Source of the DNA: Flagellimonas pelagia
GTDB lineage: Bacteria > Bacteroidota > Bacteroidia > Flavobacteriales > Flavobacteriaceae
Direction: 5' to 3'
Length of the DNA: 64,000 bases
Assembly (NCBI RefSeq): GCF_003584135.1
Contig: NZ_QXFI01000036.1
Coordinates: forward strand, 248,001-312,000
Below, piece after piece: positions 19,166-27,854 of the stretch (position 1 is its first letter; every line of letters begins with the position of its first letter). Under the pieces are notes generated by a model. That model saw only the letters and a list, made by a program, of their open reading frames with translations. It ran no database searches and was not told where the DNA came from. Made by a program: the position numbers and the translations under genes.

Positions 19166-19776
19166 TGGAAAACCCCGATGTATACAAAACTGTTGAACAG
19201 ACTTCACCGGAAATCCTGTACAAGGACAAAAAGAGTAAGTTCTATGCCTCAGTACATCCCATACGCTCGGAGGAAGAAGTGAAACCTATTGTGGAAGAGC
19301 TTCGGAAAAGATACCATACCGCCAACCATGTGTGCTACGCTTGGCAACTCGGGGTTCAAAACCCTTCTTATCGTGCAAATGATGATGGGGAACCCAACAA
19401 TTCAGCAGGCATGCCCATTTATGGGCAGATCCAATCTTATGATGTAACCAATGTATTGATTACCGTTACCCGAATTTTCGGCGGCACCAAATTAGGTGTC
19501 GGCGGGTTGATACAAGCCTACCGTACGGCCGCCCAAATGGCATTGGACAGTGCAGAAATTGTGGAAAAGACCGTAGAAGCCCAATTCAGGCTTCGGTTTG
19601 GGTATCCAGAAATGGACAAGGTGATGCGTGCCATCAAACAAAAAAACTTGAACATCGTCTCCCAAAAAATGGATATGGACTGCGAATTGATCATTTCTGT
19701 CAGGATGAGTGAAGTCGAAACCACCCAGCAACTTTTCGATGAAATGCACGATATTGAAATTGAGACATTGGGTTAA
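19165..19776 (+). CDS. YigZ/IMPACT family protein
   Basis: A 203-residue UPF0029-type protein with FYASVHPIRSEEEVKP, the family block DDGEPNNSAGMPIYGQI and RIFGGTKLGVGGLIQAYRTA. IMPACT-type proteins are linked to translation control in eukaryotes; the bacterial role is unclear. I start it at the ATG at 19165, which overlaps the transporter stop (TGATG), not at earlier in-frame starts inside that gene. It ends overlapping the convergent thioesterase by 4 nt. Confidence 0.88.
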   Translation: MENPDVYKTVEQTSPEILYKDKKSKFYASVHPIRSEEEVKPIVEELRKRYHTANHVCYAWQLGVQNPSYRANDDGEPNNSAGMPIYGQIQSYDVTNVLITVTRIFGGTKLGVGGLIQAYRTAAQMALDSAEIVEKTVEAQFRLRFGYPEMDKVMRAIKQKNLNIVSQKMDMDCELIISVRMSEVETTQQLFDEMHDIEIETLG

Positions 19777-20171
19777 TCTTCCAATCGCTCCAAAATATAG
19801 TCCGGGCATTTGATAGGTCTACCTGTTTTTTTATCCATAAAGGCCAAAACGGTATAGGCCGTGGCCAAAAGATAACCCTCCTCGTTGAACACTTTATAAT
19901 CAAACTCGATCTTCACCAAGGGCTTGGATTTCAGTTGGGTCTCCACTGTAAGTAGATCGTCATACAGGGCAGATTTTTTATAATCAATATGTAAGGAAAT
20001 TACTGGTAGCATAATCCCACCGTCCTCCATACTTTTATAGGTGACTCCCAAGGCTCGTAACCACTCCACCCTACCCATTTCCAGATATTGGGCATAATTG
20101 CCGTGATAAACCACTCCCATTTGGTCAGTTTCTGCGTATCTGACCCGAAAAGAATATGAATTTAGGCCCAT
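19773..20171 (-). CDS. Acyl-CoA thioesterase (YbgC/4HBT hotdog fold)
   Basis: A 132-residue hotdog-fold thioesterase with the YbgC signature RYAETDQMGVVYHGNYAQYL, including the catalytic aspartate. It probably hydrolyses short-chain acyl-CoAs in the cytosol. I start it at the ATG at 20171 (MGLNSYSFRV); a longer frame would begin with a basic, cysteine-containing stretch unlike the family. Convergent with yigZ (4-nt overlap), divergent from dnaA across 201 nt. Confidence 0.85.
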   Translation of the reverse strand: MGLNSYSFRVRYAETDQMGVVYHGNYAQYLEMGRVEWLRALGVTYKSMEDGGIMLPVISLHIDYKKSALYDDLLTVETQLKSKPLVKIEFDYKVFNEEGYLLATAYTVLAFMDKKTGRPIKCPDYILERLED

Positions 20172-20372
20172 TTTTAAATGAAAAATTATATATTTAGAGG
20201 CTTGCTTTTTGCGGGGGTAACATGCGAAAAAAAAACAAGACATTCAATGACAAATTGATTTTTTTTTTAAAAGAATTGTTCACATATTTGTCGCATCCAA
20301 TAAGCATCTTGCTACCCCTTAGATGTTTAATCTTAAGTATTAAAGCTAACCATTAAAACAAGGAAAAACTTC

Positions 20373-21797
20373 ATGAGTGTTACTGCTAATTCCGTATGGA
20401 ACAACTGTTTGGCTTTTATCCAGGATAATATCCAACCGCAGGCATTCAAAACATGGTTTGAACCTATCAAACCCATTAAGTTGACCGATAAGGCACTCAG
20501 CATTCAGGTGCCCAGTAAGTTTTTTTATGAGTGGTTGGAGGAGCATTATGTGAAGCTTTTGAAGGTAGCCTTGACCCGTGAATTGGGAGCCAATGCAAAG
20601 TTGATCTACATCATCAAGATGGAGAACAAATATGGAAACAAGGAACCCTTTACGGAGCAGATTCCAAGTGCTAACCGTACCTCCGTTGGACCTCAAGAAT
20701 TGGATGTGCCCATCACTTCCAAAAGCCCTGAGCTGAAAAACCCTTTTGTGATTCCTGGGATCAGGAACATCAAAATAGAGTCCCAGCTCAATCCAAATTA
20801 CAATTTTGACAATTTCTTGGAAGGAGATTCCAACCGTTTGGCAAGATCGGCAGGGATGGCCGTGGCCAACAAGCCGGGAGGCACCTCTTTCAACCCCCTA
20901 TTGGTCTTTGGTGGTGTTGGATTAGGGAAGACCCACTTGGCCCATGCCATCGGTGTGGAAATCAAGGACAAATACCCAGAAAAAACGGTGCTCTATATCT
21001 CTGCGGAGAAATTCACCCAACAATATATTGAGTCGGTAAAGAAGAACACCCGGAACGATTTTATCCACTTTTACCAGTTGATAGACATACTGATCATTGA
21101 CGATGTACAGTTCCTATCCGGTAAATCGGGAACCCAGGATGTGTTCTTCCATATTTTTAACCATTTGCACCAAAACGGCAAACAGGTCATCTTGACTTCG
21201 GACAAGGCCCCTGTGGACATGCAGGATATTGAACAACGTCTTTTGTCCCGATTCAAATGGGGACTTTCAGCTGAATTGCAGAGTCCTGATTACGAAACCC
21301 GCGTCTCCATCCTTAAAAACAAACTGTACAGGGACGGTGTTGAAATGCCCGATGATATCATCGATCATGTGGCCAGGAACATTAAGACCAATATCCGTGA
21401 ATTGGAAGGTGCCATCATTTCCTTGATCGCACAATCCTCTTTCAACAAAAGGGAAGTAACCTTGGAACTCGCCCAACAAGTGGTAGAGAAGTTCGTCAAG
21501 AATACCAAGCGCGAGGTTTCCATAGATTACATCCAAAAAGTGGTTTCGGATTACTTTGAAATGGATGTGGCCACCCTTCAATCCAAAACCAGAAAAAGGC
21601 ATATTGTACAGGCTAGGCAATTGGCCATGTTCTTTGCCAAAAAATTCACGAAAGCCTCCTTGGCCAGTATCGGTTCCCAAATTGGAAAACGTGATCATGC
21701 CACAGTATTGCACGCCTGCAAAACGGTGGACAACTTGGCCGAAACCGATAAACAGTTCCGCAAATACATCGACGACCTGAACAAAAAGTTCAGTTAG
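20373..21797 (+). CDS. dnaA: Chromosomal replication initiator protein DnaA
   Basis: Binds DnaA boxes and melts the origin. The 474-residue protein has the N-terminal helicase-loading domain, Walker A GGVGLGKTH (about 180-188), Walker B IDDVQFLSG and the C-terminal DNA-binding signature GKRDHATVLHACKTV. All domains are intact. The 201-nt upstream gap holds long A/T runs and one near-consensus DnaA box (TTGTTCACA, 20276-20284). The next two genes follow within about 20 nt, an order I recall from other flavobacteria. Confidence 0.97.
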   Translation: MSVTANSVWNNCLAFIQDNIQPQAFKTWFEPIKPIKLTDKALSIQVPSKFFYEWLEEHYVKLLKVALTRELGANAKLIYIIKMENKYGNKEPFTEQIPSANRTSVGPQELDVPITSKSPELKNPFVIPGIRNIKIESQLNPNYNFDNFLEGDSNRLARSAGMAVANKPGGTSFNPLLVFGGVGLGKTHLAHAIGVEIKDKYPEKTVLYISAEKFTQQYIESVKKNTRNDFIHFYQLIDILIIDDVQFLSGKSGTQDVFFHIFNHLHQNGKQVILTSDKAPVDMQDIEQRLLSRFKWGLSAELQSPDYETRVSILKNKLYRDGVEMPDDIIDHVARNIKTNIRELEGAIISLIAQSSFNKREVTLELAQQVVEKFVKNTKREVSIDYIQKVVSDYFEMDVATLQSKTRKRHIVQARQLAMFFAKKFTKASLASIGSQIGKRDHATVLHACKTVDNLAETDKQFRKYIDDLNKKFS

Positions 21798-21817
21798 GAA
21801 CCAATCCCCCCTTTTTT

Positions 21818-22270
21818 ATGAAAACCAAAGTCTTGATGGTCTGCTTGGGAAACATATGCAGATCACCCTTGGCCGAAGGCATTTTACAATCCAAGGTTGA
21901 TCCGGATACCGTTTTTGTCGATTCCGCTGGTACCGCAGGTTACCATGTGGGCAATCCTCCTGATTCCCGATCCATTGCCATGGCCAAAAAATATGGGTTG
22001 GATATCAGTCGTCAAAAATGTCGACGCTTTTCGGAAATAGACTTTTTGGAATTCGATTACATTTATGTAATGGACCGAAGCAACTTTTCCAATGTGGCCA
22101 GTTTGGCAACTACCGAACAGGAAGTCAGTAAAATAAAGCTTTTGTTGGATGAAGTTGATCTGGGTATACAAGAAGTCCCGGACCCCTATTATGGTGGCGA
22201 AGATGGGTTTGAAAAAGTCTATCAAATGATCGATAAGGCTTGTGAGGCCATCGCAAAAAAACTAAATTGA
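21818..22270 (+). CDS. Low-molecular-weight protein-tyrosine phosphatase
   Basis: A 150-residue phosphatase with the active-site loop CLGNICRS (Cys9 to Arg15) and the general-acid aspartate in VPDPYYGG. Probably acts on cytosolic phosphotyrosine proteins, such as those of capsule regulation, though no tyrosine kinase is nearby. It follows dnaA by 20 nt and precedes the methyltransferase by 4 nt. Confidence 0.92.
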   Translation: MKTKVLMVCLGNICRSPLAEGILQSKVDPDTVFVDSAGTAGYHVGNPPDSRSIAMAKKYGLDISRQKCRRFSEIDFLEFDYIYVMDRSNFSNVASLATTEQEVSKIKLLLDEVDLGIQEVPDPYYGGEDGFEKVYQMIDKACEAIAKKLN

Positions 22271-22274
22271 ACCT

Positions 22275-23003
22275 ATGGAAGAGGTAAAACCAGGTCTGAT
22301 AGTCGGCAAAGTGTACTTGATTCCCACCACATTAGGGGACAATGCTCCTTTGGAGGTTTTACCCATTTCCGTTAAGGGAACCATAGAGCGGATTGACCAT
22401 TATATTGTTGAAAATGAGAAGACTGCAAGACGTTTTATCAAAAGGGTAAGCCCCAGTAAACCTCAGCCTAATCTTAAACTACAGCCCCTGAACAAATACA
22501 CCAATCCTGCGGAAATACCTTCATACTTGGATCCGTGCATCCATGGTTTCGATATTGGAGTGCTTTCCGAAGCAGGGTGTCCCGGGATTGCCGATCCCGG
22601 CTCTGAAGTGGTAAGGGTGGCCCATGAAAAAAGAATTCAAGTGGTTCCCTTGGTCGGTCCTTCCTCCATATTGATGGCCATGATGTCCAGTGGAATGAAC
22701 GGGCAGAACTTTGCTTTCAATGGCTACCTCCCTATCGATCTTGCGGAGCGTAAAAATATGGTCAAGCAACTTGAAAAACTCTCTAAGGAAAAAGGGCAGA
22801 CACAAATATTCATGGAAACCCCGTACCGTAACAATAAATTATTGAAAGACCTCCTCAAAATATTGCATAAGACCACCCGACTGTGCATAGCATGTGACAT
22901 TACACTCCCTACGGAATTTGTACAGACCAAAAGCGTGCATGAGTGGGGAGAGATCGAACTGGACCTCGATAAAAGGCCTACTATTTATATCCTACAAGCA
23001 TAA
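22275..23003 (+). CDS. RsmI-like SAM-dependent methyltransferase
   Basis: A 242-residue tetrapyrrole-methylase-fold protein. It has the start KVYLIPTTLGD, the motif LSEAGCPGIADPGSEVV and LVGPSSILMAMMSSGMNGQ, all as in RsmI, which 2'-O-methylates C1402 of 16S rRNA. It is shorter than E. coli RsmI and diverges near the N-terminus, so I leave the symbol open: a Bacteroidota paralogue of unknown target is possible. Last gene of the dnaA unit, followed by a strong terminator. Confidence 0.82.
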   Translation: MEEVKPGLIVGKVYLIPTTLGDNAPLEVLPISVKGTIERIDHYIVENEKTARRFIKRVSPSKPQPNLKLQPLNKYTNPAEIPSYLDPCIHGFDIGVLSEAGCPGIADPGSEVVRVAHEKRIQVVPLVGPSSILMAMMSSGMNGQNFAFNGYLPIDLAERKNMVKQLEKLSKEKGQTQIFMETPYRNNKLLKDLLKILHKTTRLCIACDITLPTEFVQTKSVHEWGEIELDLDKRPTIYILQA

Positions 23004-23008
23004 AAAAA

Positions 23009-23031
23009 GGCCCGAAACTTTTGTTCGGGCC
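23009..23031. terminator. Bidirectional intrinsic terminator
   Basis: Eight-base GC-rich stem GGCCCGAA / TTCGGGCC with a 7-nt loop, flanked by A-run and T-run on either side. It sits between two convergent genes and can serve both strands. Confidence 0.9.
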
Positions 23032-23054
23032 TTTTACTTTTTTGGGACGTTCAA

Positions 23055-23699
23055 TTAAACCTTGGCATTTTTCTTCTGCTCAATGTTCGAAATATCGTAA
23101 CCCGAAAACTTTTTCATGTAATACGAGATACTACTTCCGTAAGCGTCCGTTACATCCTCTTTGCCATAAGAGCGCAAGTATTTCTTTACGTTTCCGGCCC
23201 CGGCCAAATGCGCCGCTGCCAAAATACCTGATTCGGTAACTTCTATCCCTCCTATCCTTTTTCCCGTAAATCGTTTGATATCCCTACGCAATATCCACTT
23301 GTTACGGGCAATATTGGTTGCAAAAGCTTTTTCTTGAAGCTCAGGGCTATCCAAAAAGGTATCCATGTTGTAGATACCCATAAGGTTAAGGGTACTACTT
23401 CCAAATTGATACTTTCCTAAATATCCCAATGTATTTACAACGTGATATCTCCCTTGGGATTCCTTAAAGGCCAGTGCCTCTTTAAAGCCATTGTAGGCCT
23501 TACCCAAAAAAGGAGGGGTTACTTCATCAACATCCAGACTCGCAATGGAATCCAGTGGTGCAAAGATTTCAGACCCGTTCTCTACCTTCAACGAATCGGG
23601 AACCGTAAAATCCCCTTTTTTCATTATGGTATATGAACCAAAACTGGTCAAAACTACGATCATGGCAAGATGTAGAGCAAAACCTATCCATCTTTTCAT
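23055..23699 (-). CDS. Lysozyme-fold (transglycosylase-like) membrane-anchored protein
   Basis: A 214-residue protein with an N-terminal membrane or signal segment (MKRWIGFALHLAMIVVLTS) and a periplasmic domain with a lysozyme-like pattern: AFKESQGRYHVVN with a candidate catalytic glutamate, then LGKYQFGSSTLNLMGI and ILAAAHLAGAGNVKKYL. It probably cleaves or binds peptidoglycan; activity is inferred. I start at the ATG at 23699; a longer frame starts upstream within the promoter (TATATTTG at 23761-23754). It is convergent with the dnaA unit. Confidence 0.75.
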   Translation of the reverse strand: MKRWIGFALHLAMIVVLTSFGSYTIMKKGDFTVPDSLKVENGSEIFAPLDSIASLDVDEVTPPFLGKAYNGFKEALAFKESQGRYHVVNTLGYLGKYQFGSSTLNLMGIYNMDTFLDSPELQEKAFATNIARNKWILRRDIKRFTGKRIGGIEVTESGILAAAHLAGAGNVKKYLRSYGKEDVTDAYGSSISYYMKKFSGYDISNIEQKKNAKV

Positions 23700-23753
23700 A
23701 TAGTTCCTATTTAAGATTTCCAGACCATGGTCCAGAAATAAAATTTCGGCCGG

Positions 23754-23761
23754 CAAATATA
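23754..23761 (-). promoter_or_regulatory. -7 element TATATTTG before the lysozyme-fold gene
   Basis: Exact TAnnTTTG match on the minus strand, 54 nt upstream of the chosen ATG. Confidence 0.45.
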
Positions 23762-23857
23762 GGGGGAGACTTTTTTTTAACAGTTATAAAGCTCATAAGA
23801 TTTTCTTAAATAAGCCTTAAAATCCGTTAAAGCGCTGAAAATTAACGTCAATGAGTG

Positions 23858-24901
23858 TTATCTGAGCACTTTTTGTTCATTCAGCCATCGGGTGTACTGT
23901 ACTTTATTTCGGTTGTGTTGCTCCAAGGTCTTGGCAAACATATGGTATCCGAAGTTGGAAACATCGGCTACAAAATAGAGGTAATCGTGTTTTTCGGGAT
24001 TCAAAACCGCATCAATGGAAGAGATGTCAGGCATGGTGATAGGACCAGGTGGAATACCTACATATTTATAGGTATTGTAAGGGGAATCCATTTCCAAATC
24101 ACGATATAAGACCCGTTTGATAATGGTATCGTAATTGCCTGTTTCCTTTTTAATGGCATAAATAACGGTAGGGTCCGCCTGAAGGAACATTCCTTTTTTA
24201 ATACGATTGAGGTAAACGCCCGCCACACGGGGACGCTCATCCGGTTTAACGGTTTCCTTTTGTACAATGGCCGCCAAGGCAATCACCTGATTTGGGGTGA
24301 GGCCCAATTTTTTGGCCTTGGTCAATCGTTCCTCGTTCCAGAAGCGTTCATACTCCTTCAACATGCGGTCCCTAAAACTCTCGGCACTGGTGTTCCAGAA
24401 AAATTCATAGGTATTGGGCAAGTACATGCCCAATTTGGAATCCTCATCAAAATGGGAAGCATTCAAAAAACCCGGATCGTTGAAAGCCTGCAACAACGAT
24501 ACACTGTCAGCCTCAATTTGGCCAGAAATTCTTCCCGCCATGGCCGCTAGGGACTCTTGATTGTTGAAAGTCACTTGAACGGGAATATTGTTACTACGCA
24601 GGTTATTGATGATCTCGTTGTTGTTCATCCCTCTTTTCAGGGCGTATTTTCCAGGTTTGATATTGGCAATATACCCTTTACGTTGTGCTACGGCCTCAAA
24701 AGTTGATAGGTCTTTGAGCAAGGGTTGCAAGGATGCCTTCACATCGGTAAACGTAGCATCTGTAGGGATATAGACAAAAGCTTCCTCATTATTGAACTGG
24801 GTATTAGGGCTAAAAATGGCACTGTAAATTTGATATGCGATGAACCCACAGATCAATAACCCTAAAATGGCGGTGGCCCAAAGTACTCGTTTAAGATTCA
24901 T
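23858..24901 (-). CDS. mltG: Endolytic transglycosylase MltG
   Basis: Inner-membrane lytic transglycosylase that cleaves nascent glycan strands and limits their length. The 347-residue protein has one N-terminal membrane segment (about 8-28), a LysM-like subdomain (IKPGKYALKRGMNNNEIINN) and the YceG catalytic block, with the essential glutamate in AAIVQKETVKPDERPRVAGV and LQADPTVIYA following. It overlaps the GNAT gene by 11 nt and ends the dapF-GNAT-mltG operon, which thus joins precursor synthesis and glycan processing. Confidence 0.93.
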   Translation of the reverse strand: MNLKRVLWATAILGLLICGFIAYQIYSAIFSPNTQFNNEEAFVYIPTDATFTDVKASLQPLLKDLSTFEAVAQRKGYIANIKPGKYALKRGMNNNEIINNLRSNNIPVQVTFNNQESLAAMAGRISGQIEADSVSLLQAFNDPGFLNASHFDEDSKLGMYLPNTYEFFWNTSAESFRDRMLKEYERFWNEERLTKAKKLGLTPNQVIALAAIVQKETVKPDERPRVAGVYLNRIKKGMFLQADPTVIYAIKKETGNYDTIIKRVLYRDLEMDSPYNTYKYVGIPPGPITMPDISSIDAVLNPEKHDYLYFVADVSNFGYHMFAKTLEQHNRNKVQYTRWLNEQKVLR

Positions 24902-25424
24902 CCAAATTTATCTTTTGAAACATGATTTCATTTTTGAACCCAGAACTGGTCCTGATCCATTCTTTTTTGACGCCGATTCTTTCAAATCCCATTTTTTCGA
25001 ATAGGTGGATACTGGATTGGTTATCCTCTAAAATATTGGCATAAAGTTGGTGAAGGTCCAATACGGAAAAGGCATAGTTGCAAAGCAACGAAAGTGCCTC
25101 TGCCCCCACTCCCTTGTTTCGATCTTCTGGATTTGCAATCACGATACCGATACCTGCCCTTCGGTTTTTGGGGTCGAAATCGAACAGATCTATCAACCCA
25201 ATACATTCCCCGTCCGCATCACAGATGCACAAACGCAGTTGTTTTACTTCATAGATATCCCTGTGGGCATTTTCCAAATAGAGTTGCAACACCTTTTTGG
25301 AATACGGTTTCAGGGTTCCGCTGATTTCCCAAATGGAGGTATCGTTTTCCAGTTGGTATAGAAAATCCAAATCGGACGGTTCCAAAGCCCGTAATACCAA
25401 ATTGTCCCCTTTTAGCTTCAACAT
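24891..25424 (-). CDS. GNAT family N-acetyltransferase (RimJ/SpeG-like)
   Basis: A 177-residue acetyltransferase of the RimJ/RimL type: LRALEPSDLDFLYQLEND at the start, acetyl-CoA site EDRNKGVGAEALSLL and LFEKMGFERIGV near the end. Substrate unknown. It overlaps both neighbours (dapF by 7 nt, mltG by 11 nt), so it is translationally coupled inside a cell-wall operon. Confidence 0.85.
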   Translation of the reverse strand: MLKLKGDNLVLRALEPSDLDFLYQLENDTSIWEISGTLKPYSKKVLQLYLENAHRDIYEVKQLRLCICDADGECIGLIDLFDFDPKNRRAGIGIVIANPEDRNKGVGAEALSLLCNYAFSVLDLHQLYANILEDNQSSIHLFEKMGFERIGVKKEWIRTSSGFKNEIMFQKINLDES

Positions 25425-26197
25425 TCAATTTCTCCTTTATACACTTGTATGGCAGGGCCTTTCAAAAAAATGTTGGAATATCCCCCATTGTGTTGTTCAA
25501 AACTGATGGTCAAATCACCGCCCAAGGTATGGATATGAACTTGGTTTGCCTTGGTCTTTCCAGCGGTATACATGGCGAGGGCTACGGCGGTAACCCCAGT
25601 TCCGCAAGAGAACGTTTCCCCTTCCACCCCTCTTTCATATGTTCGCACTTGAAAGGTATCGGCATCCTGTTGCTCCACAAAGTTGATATTGCTCCCCGCT
25701 TGCCCGTAAAGTCCGTAGCGCAGTTTCTTTCCTTCTTTCTGCACATCAAAATGACCCAAGTCGTTCACCAATTGTACATGGTGGGGCGAGCCTGTATCCA
25801 AAAAACTATAGGCCGATTTTTCATGGACTTCATCTACATCCACCATTTTTAGGTTCACGATATCACCTTCAACCTCGGCATAATGCAATCCATCCACGGC
25901 ATTGAAGGTGGTTTCCTTTTCCACAATACCCAAATAATGGGCAAAGGCCACCAAACACCTTCCCCCGTTTCCGCACATACTGCCCTCTTCTCCATCGGCA
26001 TTGTAATACACCATTCTAAAATCGGTCGCATCGTCTTTTTCCAAAAGGATGAGCCCATCTGCACCAATGCCAAAACGGCGGTCACAAAGCTGTGCCACCA
26101 ACTTGGTATCGTCTTTGGGAAACTTGCCCTCACGATTGTCCAAGATCACAAAATCGTTGCCGGTTCCTTGGTATTTAAAAAACTGTAGTTTCATCAT
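25418..26197 (-). CDS. dapF: Diaminopimelate epimerase
   Basis: Interconverts LL- and meso-diaminopimelate, for lysine and peptidoglycan. The 259-residue protein has both catalytic cysteines in place: MCGNGGRC (Cys75) and FSCGTGVTAVA (Cys198). It starts at tandem ATG codons (26197 or 26194). A TAAATTTG -7 element at 26219-26212 lies 14 nt upstream. Heads the dapF-GNAT-mltG operon. Confidence 0.96.
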   Translation of the reverse strand: MMKLQFFKYQGTGNDFVILDNREGKFPKDDTKLVAQLCDRRFGIGADGLILLEKDDATDFRMVYYNADGEEGSMCGNGGRCLVAFAHYLGIVEKETTFNAVDGLHYAEVEGDIVNLKMVDVDEVHEKSAYSFLDTGSPHHVQLVNDLGHFDVQKEGKKLRYGLYGQAGSNINFVEQQDADTFQVRTYERGVEGETFSCGTGVTAVALAMYTAGKTKANQVHIHTLGGDLTISFEQHNGGYSNIFLKGPAIQVYKGEIEC

Positions 26198-26211
26198 TTG
26201 CTACAAAGGAA

Positions 26212-26219
26212 CAAATTTA
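26212..26219 (-). promoter_or_regulatory. -7 element TAAATTTG before dapF
   Basis: Exact TAnnTTTG match on the minus strand with a 14-nt gap to the first ATG. No TTG at -33. Confidence 0.45.
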
Positions 26220-26289
26220 GGGCATTTTTTAAGGATTTTTTTGGAGTTAAAACAGCGTTAAACAAACAAATCAAAAAATGTATTTCCTT

Positions 26290-26297
26290 TAATTTTG
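26290..26297 (+). promoter_or_regulatory. -7 element TAATTTTG before the DegP/HtrA gene
   Basis: Exact TAnnTTTG match, 31 nt before the preferred ATG at 26329 (10 nt before the in-frame ATG at 26308). Confidence 0.5.
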
Positions 26298-26328
26298 TTA
26301 GAGCTAAATGTTAAATAATTATCGAATT

Positions 26329-27726
26329 ATGAAGAGAATAGCCAGTTTGTTCCTAGTGTCCCTTTTTGCAGGGGCCATTACCTTAGGGGCGTACAAAATG
26401 TTTTTCGAAAAAGAAAATTACAAATGGGTGGCCACTACCCAGGAAAGCCCGATAATCAATACAAGCAACATACCGACCTCGCCGAAAGTGGCCGGAATCA
26501 ATGAAGTGGATTTTACCCTGGCAGCCGAAAAAACCGTGAATTCCGTAGTACACGTGAAAAACCTGACCATGAGCAAGGGACCTACCAGTCTCTCCGACTT
26601 TTTCTATGGGTTTGAACGCCAACAGGTGCCCCAAGTGGGAACCGGATCGGGAGTAATCATCTCCCCTGATGGCTATATCGTGACCAATAACCATGTCATA
26701 GCAAACGCCAGTCAATTACAGGTTACCTTGAACAATAATAAGGAGTATGAGGCAAAAGTAATCGGCGCCGATGCGGATTACGATATTGCACTGCTCAAAA
26801 TAGATACCGAGGAATCGCTGCCCTATTTGGCCTTTGGCGATTCCGACAACGCCAAGATTGGCGAATGGGTATTGGCCGTAGGCAACCCTTTTAATTTGAC
26901 ATCGACCGTAACTGCAGGTATTGTTAGTGCCAAAGCGCGTTCACTTTCCCCTCAGCGTTCCCAATCCTTCATTCAAACCGATGCTGCGGTGAATCCGGGC
27001 AACAGTGGAGGCGCCCTTGTGAACACCAATGGAGATCTTATCGGAATCAATACAGCCATTACCTCCCAAACCGGTTCTTATGTTGGTTACGCTTTTGCGG
27101 TTCCCAGCAATATTGCCAAGAAAGTGGTGGAGGACATTATGGAATTTGGTAACGTACAAAAAGGGCTTTTGGGCATTAAAGGAGGAGACCTTAACCCAGA
27201 GGCAGCCACTGAAATGGGCATTGATGACCTTGAAGGCGTCTACATTTCCGAAGTTACCGACGAGTCTGGTGCCGCAAATGCCGGGTTATTAAAAGGTGAT
27301 ATCATCAAGCAGGTGGATAACATTTCCATTCACAAGTTCTCCGAGCTATCAGGATATCTTTCCTCTAAAAGACCAGGTGATGTAGTTCAGGTCATGGTGG
27401 AACGGGATGGAAAAAATATTACTAAAAATGTCACCCTTACCAAACAGTCCAGCATCTTATTACCCACTACTGGATTTACCGTAAAAAATCTATCCAAAGA
27501 GGACATAAAGAAATTTGGGGTATCCAAAGGGGTGAAAATAACCGACGTACCCGAAGCCTACGGTAGATATGGTCTTGAAAACAAGATCATCGTTGAAGTG
27601 GATGGCAATGAAGTGAACAACATTGAGGATGCCAAAAAGTATTTCGGAGAAATCTCCAGATATGGAAGGACCAGCTTTACCATGATCAATGAAAATGGTG
27701 AAAAAGAGCATATGATCCTGCAATAA
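26329..27726 (+). CDS. Do/HtrA family periplasmic serine protease
   Basis: Trypsin-like protease and chaperone for misfolded envelope proteins. From the ATG at 26329 (465 residues) it has a signal or anchor segment (MKRIASLFLVSLFAGAITLG), the catalytic triad His112 (TNNHVI), Asp142 (DYDIALL) and Ser216 (PGNSGGALV), then two PDZ-like domains (about 270-360 and 380-465). An ATG seven codons upstream is possible, but it adds a polar stretch before the signal peptide. Monocistronic, with a promoter and a terminator. The symbol (degP/degQ/htrA) is left open because the subgroups cannot be told apart by eye. Confidence 0.93.
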   Translation: MKRIASLFLVSLFAGAITLGAYKMFFEKENYKWVATTQESPIINTSNIPTSPKVAGINEVDFTLAAEKTVNSVVHVKNLTMSKGPTSLSDFFYGFERQQVPQVGTGSGVIISPDGYIVTNNHVIANASQLQVTLNNNKEYEAKVIGADADYDIALLKIDTEESLPYLAFGDSDNAKIGEWVLAVGNPFNLTSTVTAGIVSAKARSLSPQRSQSFIQTDAAVNPGNSGGALVNTNGDLIGINTAITSQTGSYVGYAFAVPSNIAKKVVEDIMEFGNVQKGLLGIKGGDLNPEAATEMGIDDLEGVYISEVTDESGAANAGLLKGDIIKQVDNISIHKFSELSGYLSSKRPGDVVQVMVERDGKNITKNVTLTKQSSILLPTTGFTVKNLSKEDIKKFGVSKGVKITDVPEAYGRYGLENKIIVEVDGNEVNNIEDAKKYFGEISRYGRTSFTMINENGEKEHMILQ

Positions 27727-27747
27727 AAACGTGTGGAAAAAACACTC

Positions 27748-27776
27748 AAAGGCACCTTTTACAGGTGCTTTTTTTA
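27748..27776 (+). terminator. Intrinsic terminator after the HtrA gene
   Basis: Stem GCACCT / AGGTGC (27752-27757 with 27763-27768), 5-nt loop, followed by T7. It lies about 25 nt after the stop codon. Confidence 0.85.
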
Positions 27777-27854
27777 TGTTCAATTTCTTTTACGAAAACG
27801 ATTGAAATATCTAATTTAGCCGAAATTTCAACCTGATCAGCGTAGTAACAATCC

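Noticed and set aside
20172..20372. Possible replication origin upstream of dnaA
   Set aside because: Only one near-consensus DnaA box (TTGTTCACA) and A/T runs are seen. A switch of gene strand near here fits an origin but is not consistent across the window. Needs a GC-skew plot of the full chromosome.
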